The notes under the pieces: model-generated
What the model was told of the DNA's origin: nothing
The model's database searches: none
Seen by the model: only the letters and a program-made list of their open reading frames with translations
Origin: an uncultured Bacteroidota bacterium
GTDB taxonomy: Bacteria > Bacteroidota > Bacteroidia > Flavobacteriales > Flavobacteriaceae
Assembly (NCBI GenBank): GCA_902616905.1
Contig: CACMUP010000007.1
Location: 1-64,000 of the forward strand
Direction of reading: 5' to 3'
DNA: 64,000 nt
Part shown: in pieces, positions 44,883 to 55,052 of the stretch
Position numbering within the stretch: position 1 is the stretch's first letter
Layout of the letters: each line of letters starts with the position of its first letter
Position numbers and translations under genes: made by a program

Positions 44883-46268
44883 ATGAAAAAAGATTACTAC
44901 ATAATTTTTATTTTTAGCTTAACGTTATTAAGTTGCTCCACAAAGAAAAATGAGTTTTCTGGAATTTTTTTGGGAGGCCAAATAGTAAACCCCACATCTC
45001 GTAATGTAACCATTTATAAAGGTACTCGTCCATTAGAAATGTTTGAGCTTGATGAAAAGCTACGTTTTCAGAAAAAATATGATTCCCTTGCAAGTGGAAT
45101 TTACAAACTTGAACATCTTCCTGAATATCAGACATTACTTTTGGAAGAAAAAGATAGCCTTTGGGTTAGAATTAATGCCACAACCTTTGATGAATCAATC
45201 GTATTTTCCGGAAGAGGTGCCATGAAAAATAACTTTTTAATTAATCTCTTTTTAAAACATGAAAATGAAAATAATTTTTTAGCAACAAAGTATTCCAGCA
45301 ATAAAACAGAATTTAAAGAAATAATTGATTCTCTAGTTATTGAAAAAAAACAATTGTGGATACAAATGGATTCATTAAACGAATTAAGCCCAATTGCACA
45401 AAAAGTTACCCAAGCAGCATACATATATCATTATGCTAATATCCGAGAAAGATACGCTCTTTTAAGGGGTACTAAATGGACAGCTAAAGAGGATAGTTTA
45501 TTTTTCAACTTTAGAAAGTTTTTAAACTACAGAGACAATGATCTTTCCTTTTTTGATCCCTATGTAAATTATATTTTAAATTTTATTAGCAAAAAATCTC
45601 TAAAACCTAATGAGTCATATTTTAAAGCAAAAGAGACCACCAATTTTAACGTAAGACGATTAAAAACTTTGGATAAAGAAATTAATGGGAAATTACTCAG
45701 AAATAATTTAGCTCGTGCAATTGCTTTTGAAGAGTTATTAAAATTTGAAAATCATAACGAACACGAAACTTTTTTACAATATTATGCTACAGTTAATAAT
45801 TCACCAAATTATTTAGTTGAGGTATTGGATTTGCATAACGATATAAATAAAATGAGTTCAGGAAAACCTCTTCCTAAGGTTAAATTACAAAATTCAAAAA
45901 GGGATATTATAAGTAGTGCCTCATTAGAGTTTGGAAAGAAAACAGTCTTGTATTTTTGGTCGCAGACTCAAATGAATCAATACAGAAATACCTTAGATCG
46001 TATTTCAGGATTACAGAAAAAATATCCCAAAGTTAAATTTATAGGTATATGTATCCAGCCATTTAATGCACTCGTAGACCAAGTTCAAAAAATGATGGAA
46101 CTCGACATAAATGAGCAGTATGCTTTAGTTGATTTCGAAAAAGCAAGTAAATCATGGGTTCTTACTTTGCTTAACAAGAGTATAATTCTTGATAGAAATG
46201 GATATATATTAGAAGGTTTTGGAAATTTTTATGATATGGAATTTGAAAAATTTTTACAAAAGACTTAA
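44883..46268 (+). CDS. Lipoprotein with C-terminal thioredoxin-like domain lacking CxxC
   Basis: A 461-residue predicted lipoprotein (signal IIFIFSLTLLSCSTKK, Cys about residue 18). The N-terminal part resembles the DUF4369-like beta domain found in Bacteroidota TlpA-type proteins (SGIFLGGQIVNPTSRNVTIYKG). A helical middle region leads to a thioredoxin-like domain at about 340-461 (LPKVKLQNSKRD, KKTVLYFWSQTQMNQYRNTL, VKFIGICIQPFN, SIILDRNGYILEGFG). Where TlpA has WCxxC this reads WSQTQ, so it cannot do thiol-disulfide exchange at that site. Its stop overlaps the stop of the convergent aldolase gene. Confidence 0.8.
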   Translation: MKKDYYIIFIFSLTLLSCSTKKNEFSGIFLGGQIVNPTSRNVTIYKGTRPLEMFELDEKLRFQKKYDSLASGIYKLEHLPEYQTLLLEEKDSLWVRINATTFDESIVFSGRGAMKNNFLINLFLKHENENNFLATKYSSNKTEFKEIIDSLVIEKKQLWIQMDSLNELSPIAQKVTQAAYIYHYANIRERYALLRGTKWTAKEDSLFFNFRKFLNYRDNDLSFFDPYVNYILNFISKKSLKPNESYFKAKETTNFNVRRLKTLDKEINGKLLRNNLARAIAFEELLKFENHNEHETFLQYYATVNNSPNYLVEVLDLHNDINKMSSGKPLPKVKLQNSKRDIISSASLEFGKKTVLYFWSQTQMNQYRNTLDRISGLQKKYPKVKFIGICIQPFNALVDQVQKMMELDINEQYALVDFEKASKSWVLTLLNKSIILDRNGYILEGFGNFYDMEFEKFLQKT

Positions 46269-46918
46269 TTACCTTTTCTGTAGTCTGATAAAAACTTTTC
46301 TAATCCAATATCTGTTAAAGGGTGATTAAGTAAGCCTTTAATAGCTGAAAGCGGACCTGTCATTACATCAGCACCAATCTTTGCACAGTTTACAATATGC
46401 ATAGTGTGACGAACAGAAGCAGCCAATATTTGAGTGCCGTATGAATAATTATCATATACTAAACGAATATCTTCAATTAATTCTAAGCCATCAGTTGAAT
46501 TGTCATCAAGGCGACCTATAAAAGGTGACACGAAGGTTGCACCTGCCTTTGCCGCAAGCAGAGCCTGACCAGTAGAAAAAACAAGAGTGCAGTTAGTTTT
46601 AATTCCTGCATCAGAAAAATATTTTAAAGCTTTTACCCCCTCTTCAATCATTGGAATCTTGACTACAATTTGTGAGTGTAATGATGCAAGGTGTTCACCC
46701 TCTTTAACCATCCCCTCAAAATCAACTGATATAACTTCGGCAGATACATCACCATCAACTAATTCGCATATTTTAACATAATGTTCAATTATTTTTTTTT
46801 CTCCAGTGATTCCCTCTTTAGCCATTAGTGATGGGTTTGTTGTAACACCATCTAACACTCCTAAGGATTGAGCTTCACGAATTTGGTCCAAGTTTGCTGT
46901 ATCTATAAAAAATTTCAT
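46265..46918 (-). CDS. TalC/FSA-type transaldolase (fructose-6-phosphate aldolase family)
   Basis: Short single-domain transaldolase, 217 residues, forming a TIM barrel. Motifs: FFIDTANLDQIREAQSLGVLDGVTTNPSLMAKEGI, the Schiff-base lysine in IVVKIPMIEEGVKAL, and CTLVFSTGQALLAAKAGATFVSPFIGRLDD. Members act as transaldolase in the pentose phosphate pathway or as F6P aldolase; the two are hard to separate by eye. It is 5 bases downstream of the SDR gene. Confidence 0.94.
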   Translation of the reverse strand: MKFFIDTANLDQIREAQSLGVLDGVTTNPSLMAKEGITGEKKIIEHYVKICELVDGDVSAEVISVDFEGMVKEGEHLASLHSQIVVKIPMIEEGVKALKYFSDAGIKTNCTLVFSTGQALLAAKAGATFVSPFIGRLDDNSTDGLELIEDIRLVYDNYSYGTQILAASVRHTMHIVNCAKIGADVMTGPLSAIKGLLNHPLTDIGLEKFLSDYRKGN

Positions 46919-46923
46919 GTCAA

Positions 46924-47727
46924 TTACAATTTATAATGGTTCATTATTAGTTTTTCAAATATACGACTAGGTAGGATCTTTTTTAATGTTTTTGTAAGCT
47001 TCTGAATGAAAGGCCCTACTTGATAATGTACACTTGTCTTTCTTTTGTATATGATTCTTTCAATCAGCTTTGCAACTTTTTTCGGAGGACTTCCTTTATC
47101 TACATGAGAATTCATTGTATTTAAATTATCTGAATACTTTTCGTATGGAGAATTTTTTATAATTGGTGAGTGATAGCGTCTAGAAGCAATATCAGTTGCA
47201 AAATCTCCAGGAGCAACACTACAAACATCAATACCAAATTTTTTAACTTCCATTCTAAGGCTTTCGGTAATTAAAGAAAGAGCACTTTTTGAAGCTGAAT
47301 AAATCCCTCTAAAAGGTAAACCGGTATGACCTGCTATGGATGTTATGTTTATTATCAATCCGGAGTATTGACTTCTCATATGAGGTAAAACAGCTTGACA
47401 CATGTTTATTGGTCCAAAACAGTTTGTGTTAAAATTATCGATAATAGCTTCATTATTTATTTCCTCAATAGGACCAGTTATTCCTCTTCCTGCATTATTT
47501 ATCAAAATGTCAATTTTGTTTGAACGTTTTATAACCTCATTAACGCATTTATTTATCGATTCTCTATTTGTAATTTCTAATTGTAGTAAATCAAATGGTA
47601 ATTTATCTTTGTTTTTATTTGGATTTCTGCTAGTTCCAAAAACATTAAAACCTTTTTCAGAAAGATATAATGCAGTAGCAAGGCCTAAACCAGAAGAAGC
47701 ACCAGTGATTAAAACTACTTTTTGCAT
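46924..47727 (-). CDS. Short-chain dehydrogenase/reductase
   Basis: Classical SDR oxidoreductase of 267 residues. Cofactor motif LITGASSGLGLATALYL with FGTSRNPNK suggests NADP(H). Active-site region NNAGRGITGPIEE, INITSIAGHTGLPFRGIYSASKSALSLITESL contains the Ser-Tyr-Lys triad, followed by SVAPGDFATDI. The basic C-terminal tail (KLTKTLKKILPSRIFEKLI) is reminiscent of membrane-associated retinol/sterol-type SDRs. Substrate unknown. It lies between the SRP RNA and the aldolase. Confidence 0.9.
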   Translation of the reverse strand: MQKVVLITGASSGLGLATALYLSEKGFNVFGTSRNPNKNKDKLPFDLLQLEITNRESINKCVNEVIKRSNKIDILINNAGRGITGPIEEINNEAIIDNFNTNCFGPINMCQAVLPHMRSQYSGLIINITSIAGHTGLPFRGIYSASKSALSLITESLRMEVKKFGIDVCSVAPGDFATDIASRRYHSPIIKNSPYEKYSDNLNTMNSHVDKGSPPKKVAKLIERIIYKRKTSVHYQVGPFIQKLTKTLKKILPSRIFEKLIMNHYKL

Positions 47728-47742
47728 TTAAAAATTATAAAA

Positions 47743-47838
47743 GGGCAAGCTGTCTACATCACACCGCTACGACTGCCTACCCTTGCTGTGTTCCCACCCT
47801 GGGGGATTCAACAGGAGCTGGTTGTGTAGGACTTGCCC
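47743..47838 (-). ncRNA. ffs: Signal recognition particle RNA (bacterial small type)
   Basis: The minus strand begins GGGCAAGTCCTACAC and ends GTAGACAGCTTGCCC, so the ends pair into the long SRP hairpin (GGGCAAG with CTTGCCC). The apical part carries the Ffh-binding region CCCAGGGTGGGAACACAGCAAGGG, with the characteristic GGGAACACAGCAAGG tetraloop and symmetric/asymmetric loop sequence. About 96 bases, normal for the small bacterial type. The RNA is followed by a T-rich stretch (TTTTATAATTTTT). It lies between the glutamine cyclotransferase gene and the SDR gene. Confidence 0.93.
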
Positions 47839-47843
47839 TATGA

Positions 47844-47874
47844 CAAATATAATCTGTTAAGTTGATTTCAACAA
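47844..47874 (-). promoter_or_regulatory. Promoter of the SRP RNA gene
   Basis: Minus-strand TATATTTG (47844-47851) exactly matches the -7 consensus, with TTG motifs 17-20 bases upstream as -33 candidates. The predicted start coincides with the 5' end of the RNA. Confidence 0.65.
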
Positions 47875-47923
47875 TGAATTTAAATTCTTAATTTGCCAAA
47901 CTATTAAACATCGTATAAGTATT

Positions 47924-48949
47924 ATGAAAATTTTATTTTCTTTGTTTAGTGCAATTTTAGTTCTAACTTGTGATGGGACAAAATCACCTAAAATAAGTAT
48001 TAAAACTGGGCACAAAGGAAACATTGCCAAATTAGGCGATACACTAAAACTAAACGTAGTTACTTCCCTTGAAAAAGATTATCAAGTATTATATTTCTTA
48101 AATGATAAACCTATAAGAAAAGATTATAAATTCTCTATTTCTGATCAATTAGGTGATTATAAAATCAAAGCATTGATTAAAAAAGGGAATGAAACTTTTC
48201 AAAATACAATTAAGTTTACATTGCTGGCCTCAAAATCACCACGCCTTTATACTTACCAAATTATAAATACTTATCCGCACGATATTGAAGCATATACACA
48301 AGGCTTAGAATTTGATGATGAAATCCTTTATGAAAGCACTGGTCTTAATGGGAAATCATCTTTGAGAAAAATTGACTACTTAAAAGGTAATGTGCTGAAT
48401 TCTATTAATTTAAATGAATCATTTTTTGGTGAAGGTTTGACTTTATTTGATAACAAAATCATTCAACTAACTTGGAAATCCAAAAAAGGATTTATTTATA
48501 ATAAAAATGATATGAAAATTGAAAAATCTTTTCCTTATAAAGAAAGTAAAGAAGGCTGGGGACTGTGTAACGACAACAAAAATTTATATAAATCTGATGG
48601 AACTAATTTTATATGGGTTTTAGATCCGGAAAATTACAATGAAGTCGATAAAATTCAAGTAATGACAAACAAAACTTCTTTAAAAAATCTTAATGAATTA
48701 GAATGGGTTGAAGGAAAAATTTATGCAAACACTTATCAATTTAATAAAGATGTCGTAGTGATTATTAATCCATTAAATGGCGAAGTTGAAGGTGTCATTG
48801 ATTTTTCTGGACTAAAAGAAAAAGTTAAACAACATAAAAAATTAAATGTTTTAAATGGAATAGCCTATCATAAAAAACGTAAAACATTATTTGTAACTGG
48901 AAAAAACTGGAATAAATTATTCGAAGTTAAAATCACTCCCAAAATTTGA
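47924..48949 (+). CDS. Glutaminyl-peptide cyclotransferase (plant-type), lipoprotein
   Basis: Converts N-terminal glutamine to pyroglutamate in exported proteins. The signal is lipoprotein-like (SLFSAILVLTCDG, Cys about residue 17). An N-terminal beta domain (20-105) precedes the five-bladed propeller domain of the plant/bacterial QC family (105-341): YPHDIEAYTQGLEFDDEILYESTGLNGKSSLRK, FFGEGLTLFDNKIIQLTW, ESKEGWGLCNDNKNLYKSDGT, and LNVLNGIAYHKKRKTLFVTGKNW. The glutamate/tryptophan-containing motifs are conserved. The thioesterase start overlaps its stop codon. Confidence 0.94.
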   Translation: MKILFSLFSAILVLTCDGTKSPKISIKTGHKGNIAKLGDTLKLNVVTSLEKDYQVLYFLNDKPIRKDYKFSISDQLGDYKIKALIKKGNETFQNTIKFTLLASKSPRLYTYQIINTYPHDIEAYTQGLEFDDEILYESTGLNGKSSLRKIDYLKGNVLNSINLNESFFGEGLTLFDNKIIQLTWKSKKGFIYNKNDMKIEKSFPYKESKEGWGLCNDNKNLYKSDGTNFIWVLDPENYNEVDKIQVMTNKTSLKNLNELEWVEGKIYANTYQFNKDVVVIINPLNGEVEGVIDFSGLKEKVKQHKKLNVLNGIAYHKKRKTLFVTGKNWNKLFEVKITPKI

Positions 48950-49353
48950 ATAGATTCACTCAAGAAAAAGAGGTTCTTTCAGAACACCTCGACGAATTTA
49001 ACCACGTCAACAATATTCGGTACTTAGAGTGGGTTCAAGAAATATCTAAAAAACATTGGAATATTTTAACCGGAAATAAAAAATATGAATTTCAAATATG
49101 GATTGTAAGGAGTCATAACATTGTCTATAAAAAACAAGCAAAATTAGGTAATGAGCTATTGTTGGAAACTTACGTGAAAGAATGCAAGAATTATACATCA
49201 GAAAGAATTGTAAATGTACTACAAAAGAAAAATCTTGAAGTTATCGCCCAATGTAAAACAACATGGTGTTACGTAAACAAAATTTCATATAATTTAGAGA
49301 GAATACCAAAAGAGGTTAAAGAATTATTAACGTTTAAGGATATTAAATATTAA
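48946..49353 (+). CDS. Acyl-CoA thioesterase, 4HBT hot-dog family
   Basis: A 135-residue hot-dog thioesterase. The catalytic region is [24 protein letters not shown], equivalent to the YxDxDxxGHVNN motif of YbgC-like enzymes, then [26 protein letters not shown]. The start appears to be TTG overlapping the preceding TGA (TTGA), a translational-coupling layout; no ATG is available upstream of the conserved motif. The 3' end overlaps the convergent glyA by 11 bases. Confidence 0.87.
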   Translation: MNRFTQEKEVLSEHLDEFNHVNNIRYLEWVQEISKKHWNILTGNKKYEFQIWIVRSHNIVYKKQAKLGNELLLETYVKECKNYTSERIVNVLQKKNLEVIAQCKTTWCYVNKISYNLERIPKEVKELLTFKDIKY

Positions 49354-50617
49354 AAAGCAATCTACCTTCCATTATTTGATTAACTTCTTCGGCTACATTA
49401 TTAATTATTGATTCATTATTATAATTTGAAATTACTTTATCAATTAATCTAACGATAGTTTTCATGTCATTTTCTTTTAGACCTCGAGTTGTTATAGCTG
49501 CTGTTCCAACACGAATGCCTGAAGTCACAAATGGCGACTTATCATCAAAAGGAACCATATTTTTATTTGCGGTAATTTCTGCCTTAACTAAAGCTGTTTC
49601 TGCATCTTTACCTGTAATGTTTTTATTTCTAAGATCAATTAACATCATATGATTATCTGTACCCCCTGATATTAGATTATAATCAAGGTCAATAAATGCC
49701 CTAGCCATTGCCTGAGCGTTAGTCTTAACTTTTATCATGTAATTTTTAAATTCAGGTTCCTGAGCTTCCTTAAAAGCGATTGCCTTAGCGGCTATTACAT
49801 GCATTAATGGACCTCCCTGATTGCCAGGGAAAACAGCCATATTGATCAAATGTGACATTTTTTGCGTTTTACCGTTTTTTAGAAGTAAACCAAAAGGATT
49901 TTCAAAATCATTCCCCATAAGAATTAAACCTCCTCTTGGTCCTCTTAATGTTTTATGAGTTGTTGTTGTAACAACATGACAATATGGAATAGGGTCACTT
50001 AAAAGACCTGTAGCTATCATGCCTGATGGGTGTGAAATATCTGCCAATAGAAAAGCGTTCACGGTATCAGCTATTTCTCTAAATTTTTTATAATCTATAT
50101 CCCTTGAGTAAGCTGAAGCTCCAGCTATAATCATTTGTGGTTTTACTTTTTTAGCAATAGATAGTATATTACTATAGTTTAGTTTTCCTGATTCTTTCTC
50201 AACACCATAAAAATGTGCTTTATATAGTCGGCCGGAAAAATTCACTGGAGAGCCATGGGTTAGATGACCACCATGAGACAAATCAAAACCTAAAATTTTA
50301 TTTCCAGGTTTTAAAAATGCATGAAATACAGCAGTATTAGCCTGAGATCCAGAGTGAGGTTGAACGTTTGCATATGATGCTCCAAATAGTGATTTAGCTC
50401 GCTCGATGGCGATGTTTTCTACTTCATCAACTACATCACATCCTCCATAATATCTTTTACCAGGATAGCCCTCTGCATATTTATTAGTAAGTACTGATCC
50501 ACATGCCTCCATCACAGCTGGACTAGTAAAATTTTCAGAGGCAATTAGTTCAATCCCATTTGATTGTCTTGATCTCTCTTTTTTTAAAAGATTAAAAATA
50601 GTCTCGTCTCGCTTCAT
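49343..50617 (-). CDS. glyA: Serine hydroxymethyltransferase
   Basis: PLP enzyme interconverting serine and glycine with one-carbon transfer to tetrahydrofolate. I take ATG 50617 ([14 protein letters not shown]), the conventional N-terminus, instead of the codon 21 bases upstream. Motifs: [45 protein letters not shown], the PLP-lysine [14 protein letters not shown], and [17 protein letters not shown]. Resulting length 424 is standard. A TATTTTTG -7-like motif (50636-50643) lies 19 bases upstream. Confidence 0.97.
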   Translation of the reverse strand: MKRDETIFNLLKKERSRQSNGIELIASENFTSPAVMEACGSVLTNKYAEGYPGKRYYGGCDVVDEVENIAIERAKSLFGASYANVQPHSGSQANTAVFHAFLKPGNKILGFDLSHGGHLTHGSPVNFSGRLYKAHFYGVEKESGKLNYSNILSIAKKVKPQMIIAGASAYSRDIDYKKFREIADTVNAFLLADISHPSGMIATGLLSDPIPYCHVVTTTTHKTLRGPRGGLILMGNDFENPFGLLLKNGKTQKMSHLINMAVFPGNQGGPLMHVIAAKAIAFKEAQEPEFKNYMIKVKTNAQAMARAFIDLDYNLISGGTDNHMMLIDLRNKNITGKDAETALVKAEITANKNMVPFDDKSPFVTSGIRVGTAAITTRGLKENDMKTIVRLIDKVISNYNNESIINNVAEEVNQIMEGRLLFNI

Positions 50618-50795
50618 AAACAATAATATATATATCAAAAATAATAATCTTGTTTCTTCTATTCTACTACTTAATATTTGAATTTATTTTAATTATTCAA
50701 TAATAATTAACAAGTTAATATTTATTCATTTTAATAAACATAGTTTATTTATCAGTCATTATGTCTTTATCAAATGTACTTTTCGTGCCATTTAG

Positions 50796-50809
50796 TCACC
50801 TTTAGGTGA
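50796..50809. repeat. Short inverted repeat upstream of clpB
   Basis: TCACCT-TT-AGGTGA, 6-bp perfect arms with a 2-base centre, 39 bases before the clpB ATG. It could be a small hairpin or operator in the heat-shock gene leader. It does not match the CIRCE element. Confidence 0.35.
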
Positions 50810-50847
50810 TTGGAATAAGTTTTGAAATGTTTCTAATAAATATTGTT

Positions 50848-53433
50848 ATGAATTTAAATAATCTTACATTAAAAACTCAAGAGGCAATTCAAACAGCTCA
50901 ACAGTATGCATTTGTAAAAAAACATCCACAAATTGAAGATGAACATCTTTTTTATGGACTACTCGAAGTAGACCGTAACGTAGTTCCTTTTTTATTTGAT
51001 AAACTTAATGTGGATATAGAAATCCTCAGAGGATTAAACAATAAATCACTTGATAAATTTTCAAAAGTCCAGGGTTCCACACAAATTATTTCGCAAAAAG
51101 CATCTAAAACACTTATGAATGCTGCATCAATAGCCAAAGAACAAAAGGATGATTTCGTAGCTGCTGAACATTTGCTTGTTTCACTTTTAGATTCATCTAG
51201 CTCAGTTTCCAAAATGATGCTAGATAATGGTATTACCAAGAAAAATCTTAAAAATGCGATAAATGAACTTCGTAAAGGAGAAAAGATAACATCAGTAAAT
51301 GCTGAGGGAAATTATAATGCTCTTGAGAGGTATGCGAAAAATTTAAATGATTTAGCCACAAATGGAAAATTAGATCCAGTAATTGGAAGAGATGAAGAAA
51401 TAAGAAGGCTGCTTCAAATATTGAGTAGAAGAACAAAAAATAATCCAATATTGGTTGGTGAACCGGGAACCGGAAAAACAGCAATTGCTGAAGGATTAGC
51501 TCATAGAATTATAGAAGGAGATATTCCTGAAAATTTAAAAGATAAATTAATCTTTACTCTAGATATGGGTGCATTAATTGCTGGTGCAAAATATAAAGGT
51601 GAGTTTGAAGAGCGTCTTAAAAGTGTAATTAAAGATGTTTCCAAAAGCGAAGGTAATCTTATTCTCTTTATTGATGAAATTCACACATTAGTTGGAGCCG
51701 GCGGAGGTCAGGGATCAATTGATGCTGCTAATATCTTAAAACCAGCTCTAGCGCGTGGTGATTTAAGAGCTATTGGTGCGACTACACTAGATGAATATCA
51801 AAAATATTTTGAAAAAGACAAAGCTTTAGAGAGAAGATTTCAAAAGGTTTATGTTGCTGAACCTGACGAAGAAAGTGCTATTTCAATCCTAAGAGGTATT
51901 AAAGAAAAATATGAAAACCATCATAAGGTAATTATCAAAGATGATGCTCTAATTGGAGCCGTAAAATTATCAAATAGATATATAACTAATCGGTTTTTGC
52001 CAGACAAAGCTATTGACTTAATTGACGAAGCTTCCTCTAAATTGAGGATGGAAATAAATTCAAAACCTGAAGAGTTAGATAAATTAGATAGAAAAGTAAG
52101 ACAATTAGAAATTGAATTAGTAGCAATTAAACGTGAAAAGGATAAAAATAAGGTTAGCTCAATAAGTCATGAGCTTAGAGATTTTAAAGAAAAAAGAGAT
52201 TCTTTGTATGCTCAATGGAGAAAAGAAAAAGATGTTGTTGACTCAGTACAACAATCAAAATTAGAAATAGAAGAATTGAAAAATCAAGCTGATCGATCCG
52301 AAAGAGAAGGGGATTATGCTACTGTGGCTGAGATTAGATATGGGAAACTTCAACAGGCAGAAGAAAAAATGTCAAAACTTCAATTGAAGCTTGTTAATTC
52401 TCAATCATCAAACACATTAATTAAAGAAGAGGTTACTTATGATGATATAAGTGAAGTGATATCTAAATGGACTGGTATCCCAGTATCTAAAATGCTTGAG
52501 TCAGATAAAGAGAAACTATTAAACTTAGAATCAATACTTCATAATAGGATTGTCGGGCAAGAAAAAGCTGTTTCTGCAATTAGTGACTCGATACGAAGAA
52601 GTAGATCAGGTCTTCAAGATCAAAATAGACCAATAGGTAGTTTCTTATTTCTAGGAACCACTGGGGTTGGAAAAACCGAATTAGCTAAAGCACTTGCTGA
52701 TGTTTTATTCAACGATGAAAAGAATATAACACGTATTGATATGAGTGAATATCAAGAGCAAAATTCAATCAGTAGACTAATTGGTGCACCTCCAGGGTAT
52801 ATTGGTTATGAAGAAGGCGGACAACTAACTGAGGCCGTAAGAAGAAAACCATATTCGGTTATTTTATTGGATGAAATAGAAAAAGCACATCCAGATGCTT
52901 TTAATATTCTTCTTCAAGTATTAGATGAGGGAAGATTAACTGATAATAAAGGAAGAGTTGCAGACTTTAAAAACAGTATTATAATTATGACCTCCAATAT
53001 TGGGAGTCAAGAAATAAAAAATGCTTTTGAAACAAATCAATCCTTTAAAAAAGCTGAGCAACTAGCAAAAGATAATGTTATGAATATTTTAAAATTACAA
53101 GTGAGACCTGAATTTTTGAATAGAATTGATGAAATTGTACTCTTCTCCCCTTTAACTAGAAATGAAATAAAAAAAATTGTTTGTTTGCAAGTCAAGTATA
53201 TTCAAGAGAGAGTTAGAAACCAACAAATAGAATTAATTATTTCAGATGAAGCAGTTTCACAAATAACAAAACTAAGTTTTAACCCAGAGTATGGTGGAAG
53301 ACCTGTAAGAAGAATTTTACAATCACATATTTTAAATCCATTAAGTAAAGAGTTACTCTTATCGAATTTGGATCTAAAAAAACAAATTTTATTTGATGTA
53401 GTAAATGAACATTTTATTTTTAGAAATACATAA
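50848..53433 (+). CDS. clpB: ClpB protein-disaggregating chaperone
   Basis: Hsp100 AAA+ disaggregase working with DnaK. ATG 50848 ([18 protein letters not shown]) gives the usual N-terminus and 861 residues; the ORF-track GTG at 50806 adds a non-conserved tail. Order: N-domain double repeat (1-150), NBD1 with [19 protein letters not shown] and [16 protein letters not shown], the coiled-coil middle domain (about 400-520, [17 protein letters not shown]), NBD2 with [18 protein letters not shown] and [13 protein letters not shown], and the C-terminal domain ([18 protein letters not shown]). No DnaK genes are adjacent. Confidence 0.98.
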   Translation: MNLNNLTLKTQEAIQTAQQYAFVKKHPQIEDEHLFYGLLEVDRNVVPFLFDKLNVDIEILRGLNNKSLDKFSKVQGSTQIISQKASKTLMNAASIAKEQKDDFVAAEHLLVSLLDSSSSVSKMMLDNGITKKNLKNAINELRKGEKITSVNAEGNYNALERYAKNLNDLATNGKLDPVIGRDEEIRRLLQILSRRTKNNPILVGEPGTGKTAIAEGLAHRIIEGDIPENLKDKLIFTLDMGALIAGAKYKGEFEERLKSVIKDVSKSEGNLILFIDEIHTLVGAGGGQGSIDAANILKPALARGDLRAIGATTLDEYQKYFEKDKALERRFQKVYVAEPDEESAISILRGIKEKYENHHKVIIKDDALIGAVKLSNRYITNRFLPDKAIDLIDEASSKLRMEINSKPEELDKLDRKVRQLEIELVAIKREKDKNKVSSISHELRDFKEKRDSLYAQWRKEKDVVDSVQQSKLEIEELKNQADRSEREGDYATVAEIRYGKLQQAEEKMSKLQLKLVNSQSSNTLIKEEVTYDDISEVISKWTGIPVSKMLESDKEKLLNLESILHNRIVGQEKAVSAISDSIRRSRSGLQDQNRPIGSFLFLGTTGVGKTELAKALADVLFNDEKNITRIDMSEYQEQNSISRLIGAPPGYIGYEEGGQLTEAVRRKPYSVILLDEIEKAHPDAFNILLQVLDEGRLTDNKGRVADFKNSIIIMTSNIGSQEIKNAFETNQSFKKAEQLAKDNVMNILKLQVRPEFLNRIDEIVLFSPLTRNEIKKIVCLQVKYIQERVRNQQIELIISDEAVSQITKLSFNPEYGGRPVRRILQSHILNPLSKELLLSNLDLKKQILFDVVNEHFIFRNT

Positions 53434-53468
53434 AAGAGAAAAGCTTACATTAATATTATCTTTGTTAT

Positions 53469-53933
53469 GTGCAAAAAAAAATTAACATTCAAAATAGGCG
53501 CGCCAGGTTTGAATATGAGTTCATAGAAGAGTATACTGCTGGCATTGTATTGACTGGAACAGAAATAAAATCACTTCGAAATAGTAAAGCTTCAATTACT
53601 GAAAGTTTTTGTGAATTTAATCAGAGTGGTGAATTATTCACTGTTAATATGCAAATCGAAGAATATTCCTATGGAACGCGATTTAATCATCGTCCAAAAG
53701 CACAAAGAAAGTTACTTTTAAACAGAAAGGAACTCAAAAAATTGCACAAGGAAGTTAAAATTAATGGACTTACAATTATTCCTATTAATTTATATATTAA
53801 TGAAAAAGGACTAGCAAAATTAAGAATTGTGTTGGCAAAAGGAAAAAAACTTTATGATAAAAGAGAGGTTATTAAGGACCGCGACAATAAAAGAAATTTG
53901 GATCGAATTAAGAAAAAATTTAATAAGGGTTAG
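53469..53933 (+). CDS. smpB: SsrA-binding protein SmpB
   Basis: Partner of tmRNA in ribosome rescue. GTG start at 53469 gives MQKKINIQNRRARFEYEF, the family N-terminus. Conserved blocks: GIVLTGTEIKSLRNSKASITESFCEF, HRPKAQRKLLLNRKELKKL, GLTIIPINLYINEKGLAKLRIVLAKGKKLYDKRE. Length is 154. No tmRNA was recognised in the window. Confidence 0.97.
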   Translation: MQKKINIQNRRARFEYEFIEEYTAGIVLTGTEIKSLRNSKASITESFCEFNQSGELFTVNMQIEEYSYGTRFNHRPKAQRKLLLNRKELKKLHKEVKINGLTIIPINLYINEKGLAKLRIVLAKGKKLYDKREVIKDRDNKRNLDRIKKKFNKG

Positions 53934-53996
53934 ATTTCAAATTAAATGATACTACAAGAGAAATAACATATTCATTTTTAAAGAATCCAATTTTAT

Positions 53997-55052
53997 ATGC
54001 AAAATAAAATTAACATCACCTTCGGTAAATCAGAATTTCACAAGTTACCAAAGCATTTTTATAAAAAAAAATATAGTCGGGTTTTCATACTAGTTGATAA
54101 CAATACCAATAAATACTGCTTAAATGATTTTATTTCTATGACGAGTTTTAACAAAGCAGAGATACTAATTATGGATGCTGGTGAAGAAAATAAACATTTA
54201 CAAACTTGTGAAAATTTGTGGAAAGATTTATCTAATAAAGGCGCTGATCGTAATTCAGTATTAATAAATCTTGGTGGTGGTGTAGTTACTGACTTAGGTG
54301 GATTTGTTGCATCTACATTCAAGAGAGGAATTGACTTTTATAATATACCTACTACTCTACTGGCTATGGTTGATGCTTCAGTTGGTGGCAAAACAGGGAT
54401 TAATTTGGGTTCATTAAAAAATCAAATAGGCGTTATTAAGGAACCTGCACAAGTAATTATAGATCCTATATGGCTAAAAACCTTACCAAAAAACGAAATA
54501 CGTAGTGGGTTTGCAGAGATGCTAAAACACGGAATTATATCCAGTAAAAAATATTGGCAAACACTTAAAGAATTGAGTGATCTTAGAATCTCAACACTAA
54601 AAAAATTCATAAAGCCATCCGTCATAATAAAAAAGGAGGTAATTCTAAAAGACCCAAGAGAAAAAAATCTAAGAAAAATTTTAAATTTCGGCCATACTCT
54701 AGGCCATGCAATTGAGTCCTACTTTTTAATAAATCCCGACAAAAACAAATTATTGCATGGAGAAGCTATAGCAATTGGAATGATACTTGAAAGTTACCTC
54801 TCAATTCATTGTTCTGGATTAAATATTGAAATTGCTACTGATATTAAAAGTACATTTTTTAAAAATTTTAAAAAAATTGAATTAAGCACCTATGATGTGA
54901 AAGAAATTGTAAATCTTCTTAAACATGATAAAAAAAATATAGGAGATAAAGTTAACTTTGTACTTATAAGTTCAATTGGTAAGCCTAAAATTGATGTTCA
55001 AGTTCCTGAAGATTTATTTGAAGATGCATTCAATTTTTATTTATCTACTTAA
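53997..55052 (+). CDS. aroB: 3-dehydroquinate synthase
   Basis: Second step of the shikimate pathway, NAD- and metal-dependent conversion of DAHP to dehydroquinate. Motifs: NAD-binding region MDAGEENKHLQTCENLW, VLINLGGGVVTDLGGFVASTFKRGIDFYNIPTTLLAMVDASVGGKTGINL, LKNQIGVIKEPAQVIID, and metal ligands in LNFGHTLGHAIES and LLHGEAIAIGM. Length of 351 is normal. Its end overlaps the convergent ppc by 4 bases. Confidence 0.97.
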   Translation: MQNKINITFGKSEFHKLPKHFYKKKYSRVFILVDNNTNKYCLNDFISMTSFNKAEILIMDAGEENKHLQTCENLWKDLSNKGADRNSVLINLGGGVVTDLGGFVASTFKRGIDFYNIPTTLLAMVDASVGGKTGINLGSLKNQIGVIKEPAQVIIDPIWLKTLPKNEIRSGFAEMLKHGIISSKKYWQTLKELSDLRISTLKKFIKPSVIIKKEVILKDPREKNLRKILNFGHTLGHAIESYFLINPDKNKLLHGEAIAIGMILESYLSIHCSGLNIEIATDIKSTFFKNFKKIELSTYDVKEIVNLLKHDKKNIGDKVNFVLISSIGKPKIDVQVPEDLFEDAFNFYLST

